A stretch of 64,000 bases of DNA from JAHECQ01 sp963775125 (GTDB lineage Bacteria > Actinomycetota > Acidimicrobiia > Acidimicrobiales > SZUA-35): contig CAVZHQ010000005.1 in assembly GCA_963775125.1 (NCBI GenBank), positions 1 to 64,000 of the forward strand. Direction: 5' to 3'. The number at the start of each line of letters is the position of its first letter. Position 1 is the first letter of the stretch. Below, one piece after another: positions 52,099 through 61,560 of the stretch. The translations under genes and the position numbers were made by a program. Under the pieces are notes generated by a model, which had not been told where the DNA came from, ran no database searches, and was given only the letters and a program-made list of their open reading frames with translations.

Positions 52099-52875
52099 TC
52101 AGACGATGCTGCTGCCTCCGCAGACGTTGATGACCTGACCGGTGACGTAGGTCCCAGCAGCGCTGGCCAAGAACAGAGCCACACCGGCTACCTCGTCAGC
52201 GTCTCCCAAACGGCGAAGCGGCAACGTGTTCTCGACCGCCTCCAATCGGACCGGATCGGTCCACAGCGCCTCGGCGAAGTCGGTCTTGATCAGTCCCGGC
52301 GCGATGGCGTTGACCCTGATGCCGTACGGGCCGTTCTCCACTGCCAGGTTCCGGGCGAGCTGGTGCTCCGCCACCTTCGAGATGGCGTAGGCGCCGAGGT
52401 CGTTCGATCCCTTCAGCCCGGCGATGCTGGCGATCAGCGTGATCGACCCTCCCTCGCCCCGTTCGACCATCTGGGGCAGCACCAGCTGGCACAGCGCAAA
52501 CGTGCCGCGCACATTGGTGTCGAGGATCTTCTCGAATGCCGAGTCGGGCAGACCTGACATCGGACCGTGATACGGATTCACGCCCACGTTCGGAACGAGA
52601 TCGGTGATCTTGCCCCAACGCTCCATGGCCGTGTCCACGAGACGCTGCCGATCCTCGGCGATGCCGGCGTGGCAGGGAACCGAGATGGCCTCCCCGCCGT
52701 TCGCGGCCCATTGCGAGTTGATCTCTTCGGTCACGGCTTCGCACGCGTCGGCCTTGCGACTCGAGACCGTCACCTTGGCGCCGGCCTGGGCCATGCGGGC
52801 TGCGATCGCCTTACCGATTCCCTTGGTCGAGCCCGTGATGACAACGACACGGCCGCTCAGATCGAACATCGACAT
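52099..52875 (-). CDS. Short-chain dehydrogenase/reductase
   Basis: The 258-residue SDR has the cofactor motif TGSTKGIGKAIAARM, the NVG(V) strand PNVGVNPYHGP in place of NAG, and the catalytic set Ser in SIAGL, Tyr and Lys in YAISKVAEHQLAR. The end YVTGQVINVCGGSS is typical of 3-ketoacyl reductase-like enzymes. Asp-poor cofactor loop with SSRKADA suggests NADPH. It starts at ATG 52875 after AGGAG. It lies 49 bases upstream of the selenoprotein gene in the same direction, so it may be the first gene of that operon. Confidence 0.92.
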   Translation of the reverse strand: MSMFDLSGRVVVITGSTKGIGKAIAARMAQAGAKVTVSSRKADACEAVTEEINSQWAANGGEAISVPCHAGIAEDRQRLVDTAMERWGKITDLVPNVGVNPYHGPMSGLPDSAFEKILDTNVRGTFALCQLVLPQMVERGEGGSITLIASIAGLKGSNDLGAYAISKVAEHQLARNLAVENGPYGIRVNAIAPGLIKTDFAEALWTDPVRLEAVENTLPLRRLGDADEVAGVALFLASAAGTYVTGQVINVCGGSSIV

Positions 52876-53205
52876 ATCAGGTGCTCCTCGTACTCGGAAT
52901 GCTCGGAATCCTCGCAGCCTGGACGCGATCCGGCCGCGGTGTCCACTTCCCGTTGGTCAGGATGCAGACCGAAGCAGCGAACACTCCGTGAGCGGTATGG
53001 GGCATCGAGAAGCGCCCTGGGGTGAAGTCGTCGATCGAGTTGCGTGGGCCGAGGGAGTGCCGGTGGCTGAACTGGTTCGCGACCGGGCGCACCTCCGCCC
53101 GGTCGCGTAGTGTCGTTGTCGGGGCTGAGACGGGTCGGGAGGTAGCGGTCTGGGACGCCCGCTTCCTGATCGAACAGACGGAATCGAGTGGACGAGGATC
53201 GTGAC
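52876..53205. other. Intergenic stretch without a convincing gene
   Basis: This 330-base gap between the divergent SDR and amidase holds a minus-strand open frame at 52877-53092 with segments such as SLGPRNSIDDFTPGRF that could be a gene remnant, but no family is recognised and no start signal is clear. Both flanking promoters must lie here; no well-matched -35/-10 pair stood out. Confidence 0.4.
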
Positions 53206-54618
53206 ATGAACGAGTCGGAGATGCACTGGCTGTCGGCGCTCGAGGTGGGCGCGCACATCGCCGACGGCACCTTGACCGCGGTCGCGGTGACCGAGGCGAT
53301 GCTCGACCGGATCGGGCGCCTCGACGGCCGGTTCGGCAGCTACGACGTGATCACCGCCGAGCGGGCGATGGCTGGCGCCGAGGCCGCTGACGAAGAGCTG
53401 CGTCGAGGGATGCGCCGAGGGCCCCTCCACGGTGTTCCGGTGGCGGTCAAGGCCCTGGCCGACGTGGCCGGCAGCCGCACGTCGGCCGGCACCCGTGTTC
53501 TGGGCGGCAACATCGCGCGAGAGGATGCCACGGTGGTGAGTCGCCTGGGGGCGGCCGGCGCGGTTCTGCTCGGCTTGTTGACGATGACCGAGGGGGCCAG
53601 CGCCGTCCACCATCCGTCGATCGAGCAGCCGAGGAACCCGTGGGCCGGCGACGCGTGGGCGGGCGCGTCGTCCAGCGGGTCGGGGGTGGCCACCGCGGCC
53701 GGGCTGTGTTTTGCATCGCTCGGCAGTGACACCGCGGGTTCGATCAGGGCGCCGTCACATTTCTGTGGCGTCGTCGGCCTCAAGCCCACATACGGCAGGG
53801 TTTCCCGTGCCGGCGTGTTCCCCCTGTCGGCGTCACTGGATCACATCGGTCCCATGGCCCGCACCGTCGCCGACACCGCGGCCATGCTTGGGGCCATCGC
53901 CGGACCGGACGAGCGCGATCTCTCGGCCCGGCAAGCTCCGGTGCCCGACTATCTGGCCGGGCTCGGACACCCGCTCGACGGGTATCGCATCGGTTGGGAC
54001 GAGCGCTACGCCACCGAGGGTGTCGACGGCGAGCTGGCCGCGGCGATCGTCGCCGCTCGGGAGGTCCTCCGGGCCGCGGGCGCCGAGATCGTCCCGGTCA
54101 CCGTGCCGGCACGTGAGACCGCCACCGAGGCCGGTGCGTTGATCCTCCACGCCGATGTGGCCCTCGCCCACGCGCCCTACTACGACGACCACCGGGACCT
54201 GTACGGCCCGCACCTGGCCCAGATGATCGAGATCGGCCGGACGCTGTCGGGGATCGATCTCGGCCGGGCCTACGAGCTGCGACGTCAATGGAACGGGGGT
54301 CTCGAGGAACTCTTCACCTCGGTGGACGCCCTCTTGTGCCCGCCCACCGGGGCGCCTGCTCCGCCCGCCCGGCTCACTCACGGCATCACGGGCGATTTCC
54401 GCACCCAGGGTCACCTGTTCGCCTTCACCATGCCGTTCACCCTCTCGGGTCACCCGGCCCTGACTGTCCCCGCCGGATTCACCGACGGCGGTCTTCCGGT
54501 GGCCTTCCAGCTCGTCGGTCGTCGTTTCGACGAGGGCGGCCTGCTTCGGGCCGGGCACCGCTATCAGCAGGACACGACCTGGCATACCGTTCACCCGACC
54601 GACCCGGACGGGATCTGA
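53206..54618 (+). CDS. Amidase (amidase signature family)
   Basis: The 470-residue enzyme carries the amidase signature: Lys in PVAVKALADVAGSRTSAGT (near residue 81), the Gly/Ser-rich ASSSGSGVATAAG with the cis-Ser, and GSDTAGSIRAPSHFCGVVG with the nucleophile Ser, completing the Ser-cisSer-Lys triad. The stretch GLKPTYGRVSRAGVFPLS follows as usual. It hydrolyses amides in the cytoplasm; which amide is unknown. ATG 53206 follows GAGGA; GTG 53188 is an alternative. Confidence 0.92.
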   Translation: MNESEMHWLSALEVGAHIADGTLTAVAVTEAMLDRIGRLDGRFGSYDVITAERAMAGAEAADEELRRGMRRGPLHGVPVAVKALADVAGSRTSAGTRVLGGNIAREDATVVSRLGAAGAVLLGLLTMTEGASAVHHPSIEQPRNPWAGDAWAGASSSGSGVATAAGLCFASLGSDTAGSIRAPSHFCGVVGLKPTYGRVSRAGVFPLSASLDHIGPMARTVADTAAMLGAIAGPDERDLSARQAPVPDYLAGLGHPLDGYRIGWDERYATEGVDGELAAAIVAAREVLRAAGAEIVPVTVPARETATEAGALILHADVALAHAPYYDDHRDLYGPHLAQMIEIGRTLSGIDLGRAYELRRQWNGGLEELFTSVDALLCPPTGAPAPPARLTHGITGDFRTQGHLFAFTMPFTLSGHPALTVPAGFTDGGLPVAFQLVGRRFDEGGLLRAGHRYQQDTTWHTVHPTDPDGI

Positions 54619-54825
54619 CCGTGCACCGAGTGGTGTGGGGCGAGTACCTTCAGTCGCCCCGAAGGTCGAGCCGAGGAGCTGAACTGGCTTCGACCCGAAC
54701 TGATGGAGAGTTCGTCTCCGAGGCCGCGGAGATGATCGGTCTGGCGCCCAGGTAACGAACGCTCGAATGACCGAGCAAGCGAAGCCCAGAAGGACTCAAG
54801 TAACCGGCTGAAGGGGAAGAGCAAG

Positions 54826-55701
54826 ATGCAGACATGGCAAATCGGCGAGGCGAAGATCACCAAGGTGTTGGAGATGGAGCAACAATGGCCGGGCACGGCG
54901 CTGCTCGAGAACGCGACCTCCGATGTCGTCCTCGGCACGGATTGGGTACTCGGTCCGTACGCAGATCCGAAGTCCGGACGGTTCCGGTTGTCGTTCCATG
55001 CGTTCTGCATCGAGGTCGGCGACGAGAAGATTGTCGTCGATACCTGCGCCGGCAATGACAAGGTTCGCCCGAACTTCGAAGGCCTTGCCGGTCTGAAGAC
55101 CGACTTCCTCGACAACATGATTGCCGCCGGATTCGGACCCGATGATGTGACCGCCGTCGTGTGTACCCACTTGCACGTCGATCATGTGGGCTGGAACACG
55201 CACCTCGTGGGCGACGAGTGGAAGCCCACGTTCCCGAAGGCTCGGTATCTGTTCGGCGAGACCGAATGGAACCATTGGAAGGTCGAACCGCAGATCTACG
55301 GCGATGTTGTCGGAGATTCAGTACGCCCGTGCATCGAAGCTGGTCTTGCGGACCTGGTCGCTTCCGACCTCCGGCTCAACGATCTGGTGTGGCTTGAGCC
55401 GACGCCAGGTCATACTCCTGGCCATCACAGTGTGCGGATCTCGTCAGGTGGCCAAGACGCGGTGATCACCGGCGACCTCGTGCACCATCCGATCCAGTTC
55501 GAGAACCTCGACTGGGTCAGTAATCCCGATGTCGACCCCGCCGCGGCCATCGCCACCAGACGCAAGTTCACCGAACGATACTGCGATGACCACACGCTGA
55601 TCCTCGGCACGCATTTCGGAGGCCCGAGTTGCGGTCACCTCCGCCGGCACGGCGAGGCATGGCGCCTCGACCCCGGCAGCTATCCAGATATCAGTAGCTG
55701 A
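54826..55701 (+). CDS. MBL-fold metallo-hydrolase
   Basis: The 291-residue protein has the metal motif THLHVDHVGWN (His115, His117, Asp119, His120) and later His ligands in PTPGHTPGHHSVR and the Asp in VITGDLVHHP, with LGTHFGGPSCG near the end. Together these form a di-zinc hydrolase site. Related proteins are lactonases and other carboxylic ester hydrolases; the ATG at 54826 follows AGGGGAAGAG. It follows the amidase after 207 bases, so an operon is possible. Substrate unknown. Confidence 0.9.
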   Translation: MQTWQIGEAKITKVLEMEQQWPGTALLENATSDVVLGTDWVLGPYADPKSGRFRLSFHAFCIEVGDEKIVVDTCAGNDKVRPNFEGLAGLKTDFLDNMIAAGFGPDDVTAVVCTHLHVDHVGWNTHLVGDEWKPTFPKARYLFGETEWNHWKVEPQIYGDVVGDSVRPCIEAGLADLVASDLRLNDLVWLEPTPGHTPGHHSVRISSGGQDAVITGDLVHHPIQFENLDWVSNPDVDPAAAIATRRKFTERYCDDHTLILGTHFGGPSCGHLRRHGEAWRLDPGSYPDISS

Positions 55702-55705
55702 TATC
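55687..55705. repeat. 19-bp palindrome at the MBL gene stop
   Basis: GATATCAG (55687-55694) and CTGATATC (55698-55705) flank TAG. It overlaps the last codons and stop of the MBL gene. It might be a short terminator stem or an insertion or recombination footprint; there is no U-tract. Confidence 0.4.
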
Positions 55706-55775
55706 CACCCGACGCGACCTTCGCATCCCTTGTCGGCCCGCCCGGCGACCGGTAGCCGTCGGCTTTGGTCGGTGA

Positions 55776-56106
55776 CCAATCCAGTTCGCCACGGGTGCAC
55801 CAACGCTCGACCAGCTCGCCGCACGTTCCGGACTTGGCGCTGACCAGACCATCGTCGACTTGGTGACGAGGCGGGCCAGTTCGCGCTTGGCCACGCGTTG
55901 GGTGCAGCTGTTCTCGCTGCCAGTTCCCGGGCGGTGGCGTCGTGGAGGCATATCCGGACGACCGTACGAACGCAGCGCTGTCGTCCTCGTTCCTCTGGAA
56001 CGGCGTGGTGGACATGTTCGAGCGGCAGGGCTTTCGGCGCGTCCGTCCGATCGGCAAGACGAAGTGGGTCGTACGTAAACGCGTCCGCCGCCAGGCGCCG
56101 CAGTAG
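55776..56106 (+). pseudogene. Degraded GNAT N-acetyltransferase remnant
   Basis: From about 55955 to the TAG at 56104-56106 the + strand reads VVEAYPDDRTNAALSSSFLW and VDMFERQGFRRVRPIGKTKW, the typical C-terminal strand and helix of a GNAT acetyltransferase family. In other frames upstream, IQFATGAPTLDQLAARSG and HALGAAVLAAS resemble the earlier part of such a protein, with stops and frame changes between them. No full-length start is visible. Together with the 500-base gap it looks like a decayed gene rather than sequencing noise alone. Confidence 0.5.
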
Positions 56107-56206
56107 GCCCGGCATCGCACGACGGCTCGGGTTGCGCCGGCGCCCGACCCTGAGCCGGCGCGATCGGCACGTTCCTGCACACATCAGGTAGGCCAACGCC
56201 GCCGAG

Positions 56207-59200
56207 GTGCGAGTGACTCAAGGTGGGCCTGGCCGTGCCGATCCTAGTCGTGAGATGCCCGTTTCTGGACCTACACAGGGTGCGGAGCGACACGCCAAGT
56301 CTGTGAATCGGTGGAAGTCGCATCCGTGGTTGGCCCGCCTGGTGCGCATAGCGTTTTACGTTGCGCCGTTGGCGTCATCGGTGGCGTTCACCTGGCTGGC
56401 CGGCGTCTTGGTTCCGCCGGAACGGCTGGGGCTTCATCGCTGGGTGTGGGTCGGACTCGTCTTCATCGCGGCGAATGGGCTGCTGGTGGTGGTTGGGCGC
56501 CTGACGCGATGGTTGTTGCCACTGGCGGCGTTGATGAAGTTGACTTTGGTGTTTCCCGATCACGCGCCGTCGCGAACCAAGGCTGCACTTCGCCAGTCGA
56601 ATTCGCGCACGATGCTGCGCAACATGGAGGAGGCGAGAGCTCGGGGTGAGACCTCGGGGGAGGCGTTGCACGGTGACTATCTCGTCCAACTGCTGAAGGA
56701 AGTGAATGACCACGACCGGTTGACACGGGGCCATTCCGAGCGGGTTCGAGCCTATGCCGAGATGCTGGGCGAGGAACTCGGCTTGGGCGAGTCGGACATG
56801 AACAAGCTGCGGTGGTCGGCGCTGCTTCATGACGTCGGAAAGCTGTCCGTCCCGTCCGAGGTGTTGAACAGCGACCGCCGGCCGACCGATGATGAGTGGG
56901 CGATCTTGTCTGGGCATCCAGCGGCGGCCCGGCCGATGCTCGAGCCGCTGGCGCCGTGGCTGGGCGAGTGGGTCCACGCCGCCGATCAGCATCATTGTCG
57001 GTGGGATGGCAAGGGCTACCCGGACCAGATTGGGGGCCATGACATTGCGTTGGCGGGGCGGCTGGTAGCGATCGCTGATGCCTATGACGTGATGACGAGC
57101 GCCCGGAGCTACAAGACGCCGTTGAGCCCGGAGTTGGCTCGCCAGGAACTGACCGATTGCGCCGGATCGCACTTCGACCCAGCGTTGGTGAAGGCGTTCC
57201 TTCGGATTGGTTTGGGTCGACTCAAGGCGGTCGCCGGGCCGTTGGCGTGGCTGGCCAACCTGACTGGTTCGGCCCAGCTCCAGGCGCCCGCAGCGTCCTC
57301 GGTGACGAGCGCAGCTTGGTCGGCAGCTGTTGCCGCGATCGGGATCATGATCGGAACTGTTGGCGGGCTGGGCCCAGAGGGCCAGGAGTCTCCGCCCGAC
57401 ACGCTGGCGTTCGAATCCCCGTCGACCATCCAAGTCGACAACGTCGCAGCAACAGGCATCGAGGGTGAGGCCCTCGAGCTCGTCCTGGTCGCCCACGGCG
57501 CTCGGGCCGAGCCGGTCTTCACGATTGGAGGGCCGGCCCACGGCACGGTCTCCGAGCCTTCAACGCCCTCAGCAATGGACGGCACCTCAGACACCTGGCG
57601 GACGACGGTGGACTACCAGCCTCGTGACGGCTTCGTCGGCCAGGACGGCTTCAGTTTCGAGGTATGCACATCTGACGGCTGCGCGATCGCCCGTGTCGCC
57701 GTTGTCATCGGTCGAGCGAACCGCCCCCCCGAAACCACTGACGACCTCACCTCGGTCGTTGCCGGCGGGACGGTCGTCATCGACGTGTTGGGCAATGACC
57801 AGGATCCCGACGGCGACGAACTCTCCCTTCGGCGCATCGGCGTCGTCCTCGAGGGAGCAGCGACCATCGTGAACCAGCGGATCGTCTACGACGCCGGCAG
57901 GGGCGTCGCCGGGCCTGTGACCTTCGAATATGTCGTTTCCGATGGCGCTGATGCAGAGTCCAACGGCACCGTGACGGTCGAGGTGATCGCATCAACCCCG
58001 GCAACGTCGAACAGGTCGACCTCCACCACCGCCCCAACCCCCACAACGAGAGTCGTGCCCGTCGTCAACTCGAGGCCAACGGCTGTTGACGACACGGCGA
58101 CGGTCGTCGAGGACACCGCGGCACTGATCGCCGTTCTGGCCAACGACTCCGACCCGAACGCCGATCCGCTCTTCATCGCCGGTGTCGGGACACCGCTGCA
58201 CGGCACCGCAAGCATCGAGTCCTCACAAATTCGCTACACGCCGAGCACCAACTACCAAGGGTCCGATCAGTTCACCTACACGATTGGCGACGGCGTCAAT
58301 CCGCCGGTCGTCGCGACAGTAACGGTCACCGTCGCCGGGGTGAACGACCCGCCAACGTCCACCGCACCGGACAGCGTCATCTCCGAAGGCGCGACACCGG
58401 GCACGTCTGTTGCCGCCGTGTCAGCCGCCGATGCGGACGGCGACAGGCTGAGCTACGCCATTACGTCGGGCGACGCGACGGGAGTCTTCACAATCGACGC
58501 CGCGGGGGTCATCCGGGTCGCAGGGCCACTCGACCGCGAAACGACGCCGGGCTACAGCCTGGGCGTCCGAATCGCCGATCCGACAACGGCCATCGCGCTC
58601 GCCGTCACCATCACGATCACCGATATCGACGAGCAACCGCTCGTCGTCGACGATGCAGCCCCAACTCTGGAAGACACGCCCCGCTTGATTGTCCTCGGCG
58701 CTAACGACGCCGACCCGGAGGGGCTCGCCCTCACGTGGAACACTCCGAACCTGAGCACAGCAGGCGGAACCCTGGTCGAGTTCGGCGGGACGGTGTTCTA
58801 CACCCCGGTCGCCGAGTTCTCTGGGACCGACACCTTCGTCTACACAGCTACGGACCCCGCAGGCAACACCTCGGCTCCGGCCACGGTCACCATTGTCGTG
58901 ACTGCGGTGAACGATCCGCCGGTTGTCGGTGATGACGGCGGCGTTGACTTCACCACGCCGGAGGACACGTCGATCACGACGGCGGATGTCACGGTCAACG
59001 ACATCGACGTCGATCACCCCGTTGACCCCACCAGCGTCATGCTCGTCGCCGGTCCTTTCAATGGCGGGGTAGTGAACAATGGCGATGGCACCTTCACGTA
59101 CACCCCGAACTTGAACTACGTCGGGACCGACTCCTTCACCTACACGATCACCGACGCCGCCGGCGCCACCTCGAACACCGCCACCGTCACCATCGTTGTG

Positions 59201-60925
59201 ACTGCGGTGAACGACCCACCGGTCGCCGTTAATGACAACGGTTCCAGCTATACGACGGCGGAAGACATCGCGCTCACCACCCCCGACGTGACGGCTAACG
59301 ACAGTGACCTCGAAGACGGCCCGGCCGATCCCACCAGCGTCACTCTGGTCGCCGGTCCCTTGAATGGCGGGGTGGTCAACAATGGCGACGGCACCTTCAC
59401 CTACACCCCCAACCTGAACTACACCGGGACCGACACCTTCACCTACACCATTCGCGACAGCGCACTCCTACTCTCCAACACAGCCACCGTCACCATCATC
59501 GTCACCCCAGTGAACGATCCGCCGGTCGCGAACAGCAACACCTTGACCGTCGGCAAAGGCGCCGCCGGAACCACCGTGGATGTCCGACTCGACGACACCG
59601 ATCTCGAGGGCGGACCCCTGACCGTGGTCGCCGTCAGTAACGGCACCAACGGTACCGCCGTCGAAAACGGGGACGGAACGATCACCTACACCCACAACGA
59701 CACCTCGGCGCTTTCCGACACCTTCACGTACACCATTGCTGACCCCGGCGGCCTCCAAGACACCGCAACCGTGGTCGTCACCATCGTTCCGCCAGAAGAC
59801 AACGACGGCCGACCCGCCGCCGTGGACAACTGCCCGTTCATGTTCAACCCCGACCAAGCAGACACCGACAACGACACCATCGGCGATGCGTGTGATCCAA
59901 CATCGACCGCGACATCAACCGCAACCTTCACCGACACAGGCCAAGACCTCGGCGCAGGCAAGTCCTTCGCCGTAGCGGCCACCGATGTCGATGGCGATGG
60001 CGACCTCGATGCGGTCTACGCCAACCTCAACGAACCCAACACCGTCTGGCTCAACAACGGCATCGGAACCTTCACCAACAGCGGGCAGACCCTCGGTACG
60101 AGCACGTCCGTCGCACTCGCCGCCGCCGACCTCGACAACGACGGTGATGCGGATCTGGTGTTTGCCAACAACGCAGGCGCACCCAACACCGTCTGGCTCA
60201 ACAACGCCAGCGGCATCTTCACCAACAGTGGGCAAACCCTCGGCTCTGAAAGCACGGAAGATGTCGCCGTCGGCGACCTCGACAGTGACGGCGACCTCGA
60301 CCTCGTCTTCGCCAACGACAACGCGCCGAACACGATCTGGCTCAACAACGGCGCCGGCGTCTTCACCGACAGCGGGCAGACCCTCGGCTCCAACAAGGGC
60401 GCCGGCGTGGCCGTCGGCGACGTGGACGGTGACGGGGACCTCGACCTCGCCTTCGCTCACGACGGCGACGACAACACGGTCTGGCTCAACGACGGCACCG
60501 GCGTCTTCACCGACTCCGGCCAATCCCTCGGTTCCGGCCGATCCCATGACCCGGCACTTGTCGATCTCGACGGTGACGGTGACCTCGACCTCGCCATCGC
60601 CGAGGACAACGACGGTGACAGCATCTGGCTCAACAACGGCACCGGCACGTTCATCGACACTGGACAAACGCTGGGGCTCGGACACAGCCGTGCGATTTCC
60701 GTCGGGGACCTCGACGGCGACGGCGACCCCGACATCATTCTCGGCGACCACATCGGCCCCAACTCGGTCTGGCTCAACAACGGCACCGGCACGTTCACCG
60801 ACAGCAGCCAACGACTCGGCAACGACGACACCGAAGGTGTGACCACCGCCGACCTCGACAACGACGGCACCCTCGACCTCCTCACCGCCAACGACAACGA
60901 CCCGAACCGCGTCTGGCTCAACTAG
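56207..60925 (+). CDS. HD-GYP phosphodiesterase fused to a cadherin-like/FG-GAP ectodomain
   Basis: This 1572-residue protein has (numbered from GTG 56207) membrane helices at about 46-68 and 78-112, then an HD-GYP domain at about 150-340: LLHDVGK (His208), HPAAARPMLEP, HHCRWDGKGYPD (GYP near 270) and IADAYDVMTSARSYK. A further helix at about 368-388 leads outside. The ectodomain has cadherin/VCBS-like modules to about 1190 (repeated NDPPV starts and GDGTFTYTPNLNY blocks), a thrombospondin type-3-like calcium loop near 1205 (PDQADTDNDTIGDACDP) and seven FG-GAP-like repeats of about 48 residues (DxDGDGDxD and TVWLNN) from 1241. HD-GYP enzymes break down cyclic-di-GMP, so surface contact may control it. 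Met17 (ATG 56255) is an alternative start. Confidence 0.88.
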   Translation: MRVTQGGPGRADPSREMPVSGPTQGAERHAKSVNRWKSHPWLARLVRIAFYVAPLASSVAFTWLAGVLVPPERLGLHRWVWVGLVFIAANGLLVVVGRLTRWLLPLAALMKLTLVFPDHAPSRTKAALRQSNSRTMLRNMEEARARGETSGEALHGDYLVQLLKEVNDHDRLTRGHSERVRAYAEMLGEELGLGESDMNKLRWSALLHDVGKLSVPSEVLNSDRRPTDDEWAILSGHPAAARPMLEPLAPWLGEWVHAADQHHCRWDGKGYPDQIGGHDIALAGRLVAIADAYDVMTSARSYKTPLSPELARQELTDCAGSHFDPALVKAFLRIGLGRLKAVAGPLAWLANLTGSAQLQAPAASSVTSAAWSAAVAAIGIMIGTVGGLGPEGQESPPDTLAFESPSTIQVDNVAATGIEGEALELVLVAHGARAEPVFTIGGPAHGTVSEPSTPSAMDGTSDTWRTTVDYQPRDGFVGQDGFSFEVCTSDGCAIARVAVVIGRANRPPETTDDLTSVVAGGTVVIDVLGNDQDPDGDELSLRRIGVVLEGAATIVNQRIVYDAGRGVAGPVTFEYVVSDGADAESNGTVTVEVIASTPATSNRSTSTTAPTPTTRVVPVVNSRPTAVDDTATVVEDTAALIAVLANDSDPNADPLFIAGVGTPLHGTASIESSQIRYTPSTNYQGSDQFTYTIGDGVNPPVVATVTVTVAGVNDPPTSTAPDSVISEGATPGTSVAAVSAADADGDRLSYAITSGDATGVFTIDAAGVIRVAGPLDRETTPGYSLGVRIADPTTAIALAVTITITDIDEQPLVVDDAAPTLEDTPRLIVLGANDADPEGLALTWNTPNLSTAGGTLVEFGGTVFYTPVAEFSGTDTFVYTATDPAGNTSAPATVTIVVTAVNDPPVVGDDGGVDFTTPEDTSITTADVTVNDIDVDHPVDPTSVMLVAGPFNGGVVNNGDGTFTYTPNLNYVGTDSFTYTITDAAGATSNTATVTIVVTAVNDPPVAVNDNGSSYTTAEDIALTTPDVTANDSDLEDGPADPTSVTLVAGPLNGGVVNNGDGTFTYTPNLNYTGTDTFTYTIRDSALLLSNTATVTIIVTPVNDPPVANSNTLTVGKGAAGTTVDVRLDDTDLEGGPLTVVAVSNGTNGTAVENGDGTITYTHNDTSALSDTFTYTIADPGGLQDTATVVVTIVPPEDNDGRPAAVDNCPFMFNPDQADTDNDTIGDACDPTSTATSTATFTDTGQDLGAGKSFAVAATDVDGDGDLDAVYANLNEPNTVWLNNGIGTFTNSGQTLGTSTSVALAAADLDNDGDADLVFANNAGAPNTVWLNNASGIFTNSGQTLGSESTEDVAVGDLDSDGDLDLVFANDNAPNTIWLNNGAGVFTDSGQTLGSNKGAGVAVGDVDGDGDLDLAFAHDGDDNTVWLNDGTGVFTDSGQSLGSGRSHDPALVDLDGDGDLDLAIAEDNDGDSIWLNNGTGTFIDTGQTLGLGHSRAISVGDLDGDGDPDIILGDHIGPNSVWLNNGTGTFTDSSQRLGNDDTEGVTTADLDNDGTLDLLTANDNDPNRVWLN

Positions 60926-60959
60926 CTCGCACCGAGACTGTCGCCCACCTACCGAGGAG

Positions 60960-61199
60960 CTAGTCCCGCACTGACCTCGAGTCCTGCAGTCCGGCGAGGA
61001 CGACGAGATCGTGTGTCTTCTTGAACGGAGTCGACGAGGTGACGAGTAGTGCCTTGAGTGCCTTCTCAGCCGATTGCTGGGCATGGAAGCAAGCGATGCG
61101 GATCGGGATGTCGGGATCCGTTCGCAGGGTTTGGGCTGCAGCGAGGTCGTCCTGAGCGAACTGCAGCCAGTTCGACGCGTCAGATGGCGTCGTCGGCAG
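60960..61199 (-). CDS. HEPN-domain protein (truncated, start unclear)
   Basis: Minus-strand reading after the nucleotidyltransferase gene gives ASNWLQFAQDDLAAAQTLR, then RIACFHAQQSAEKALKALLV and FKKTHDLVVLAGL, a clear HEPN four-helix pattern with the His of the ribonuclease site. It stops at TAG 60962-60960 after about 76-80 residues, against roughly 130 in relatives, so the last helices are missing. No ATG, GTG or TTG begins it; CTG 61199 is the only near candidate. It overlaps or touches the nucleotidyltransferase stop at 61180. It is probably a decayed or frame-damaged half of an MNT-HEPN toxin-antitoxin pair. Confidence 0.65.
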   Translation of the reverse strand: MPTTPSDASNWLQFAQDDLAAAQTLRTDPDIPIRIACFHAQQSAEKALKALLVTSSTPFKKTHDLVVLAGLQDSRSVRD

Positions 61200-61560
61200 G
61201 TCGGCGGTAAACGCTCACGCCTTCTCGAAGCGGCCAGTACACGCCAGATCCGACGTTGTTCCGTTCGGCGGCGACCTCGGCGAGGTTCGCCACGATGATG
61301 TCGAGCGGGACGAACGTTTGGACTGCGGCCCGGGTGGTCCGCATGAGCGTTCGCTTGTCTGATGGCTGGAAGGCGTCGAAGACGACGAGCAGATCGATGT
61401 CGGAGTCCGGTCCTTCTTCGCCCCGGGCCACTGAGCCGAACAAGATGATCTCGACGGGGTTCAACGCAGCAACGATCTCGTCGACGACGAGTGGGACGGC
61501 TTGGGCCAATGCGAGGCCGTCGTAGCGTCCGAGTTCGTCGACCGTGTGGGCCTGCGACAT
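61180..61560 (-). CDS. MNT-type nucleotidyltransferase antitoxin
   Basis: The 126-residue protein has the minimal nucleotidyltransferase motif GSVARGEEGPDSDIDLLV, fitting GS-x(10)-D-x-D, and a third acidic strand in FVPLDIIVANLAEV. Such proteins pair with HEPN RNases and silence them, probably by AMP transfer (MntA-HepT). The HEPN partner is directly downstream but damaged. ATG 61560 begins MSQAHTVDELG. Confidence 0.87.
   Translation of the reverse strand: MSQAHTVDELGRYDGLALAQAVPLVVDEIVAALNPVEIILFGSVARGEEGPDSDIDLLVVFDAFQPSDKRTLMRTTRAAVQTFVPLDIIVANLAEVAAERNNVGSGVYWPLREGVSVYRRPADDAI

Noticed and set aside
52877..53092. Minus-strand 71-residue ORF upstream of the SDR gene
   Set aside because: Some protein-like segments, but no recognised family, no clear start and it blocks the SDR promoter.
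60046..60925. CRISPR-like periodic repeats
   Set aside because: They are coding FG-GAP-type protein repeats of about 145 bases without spacers.
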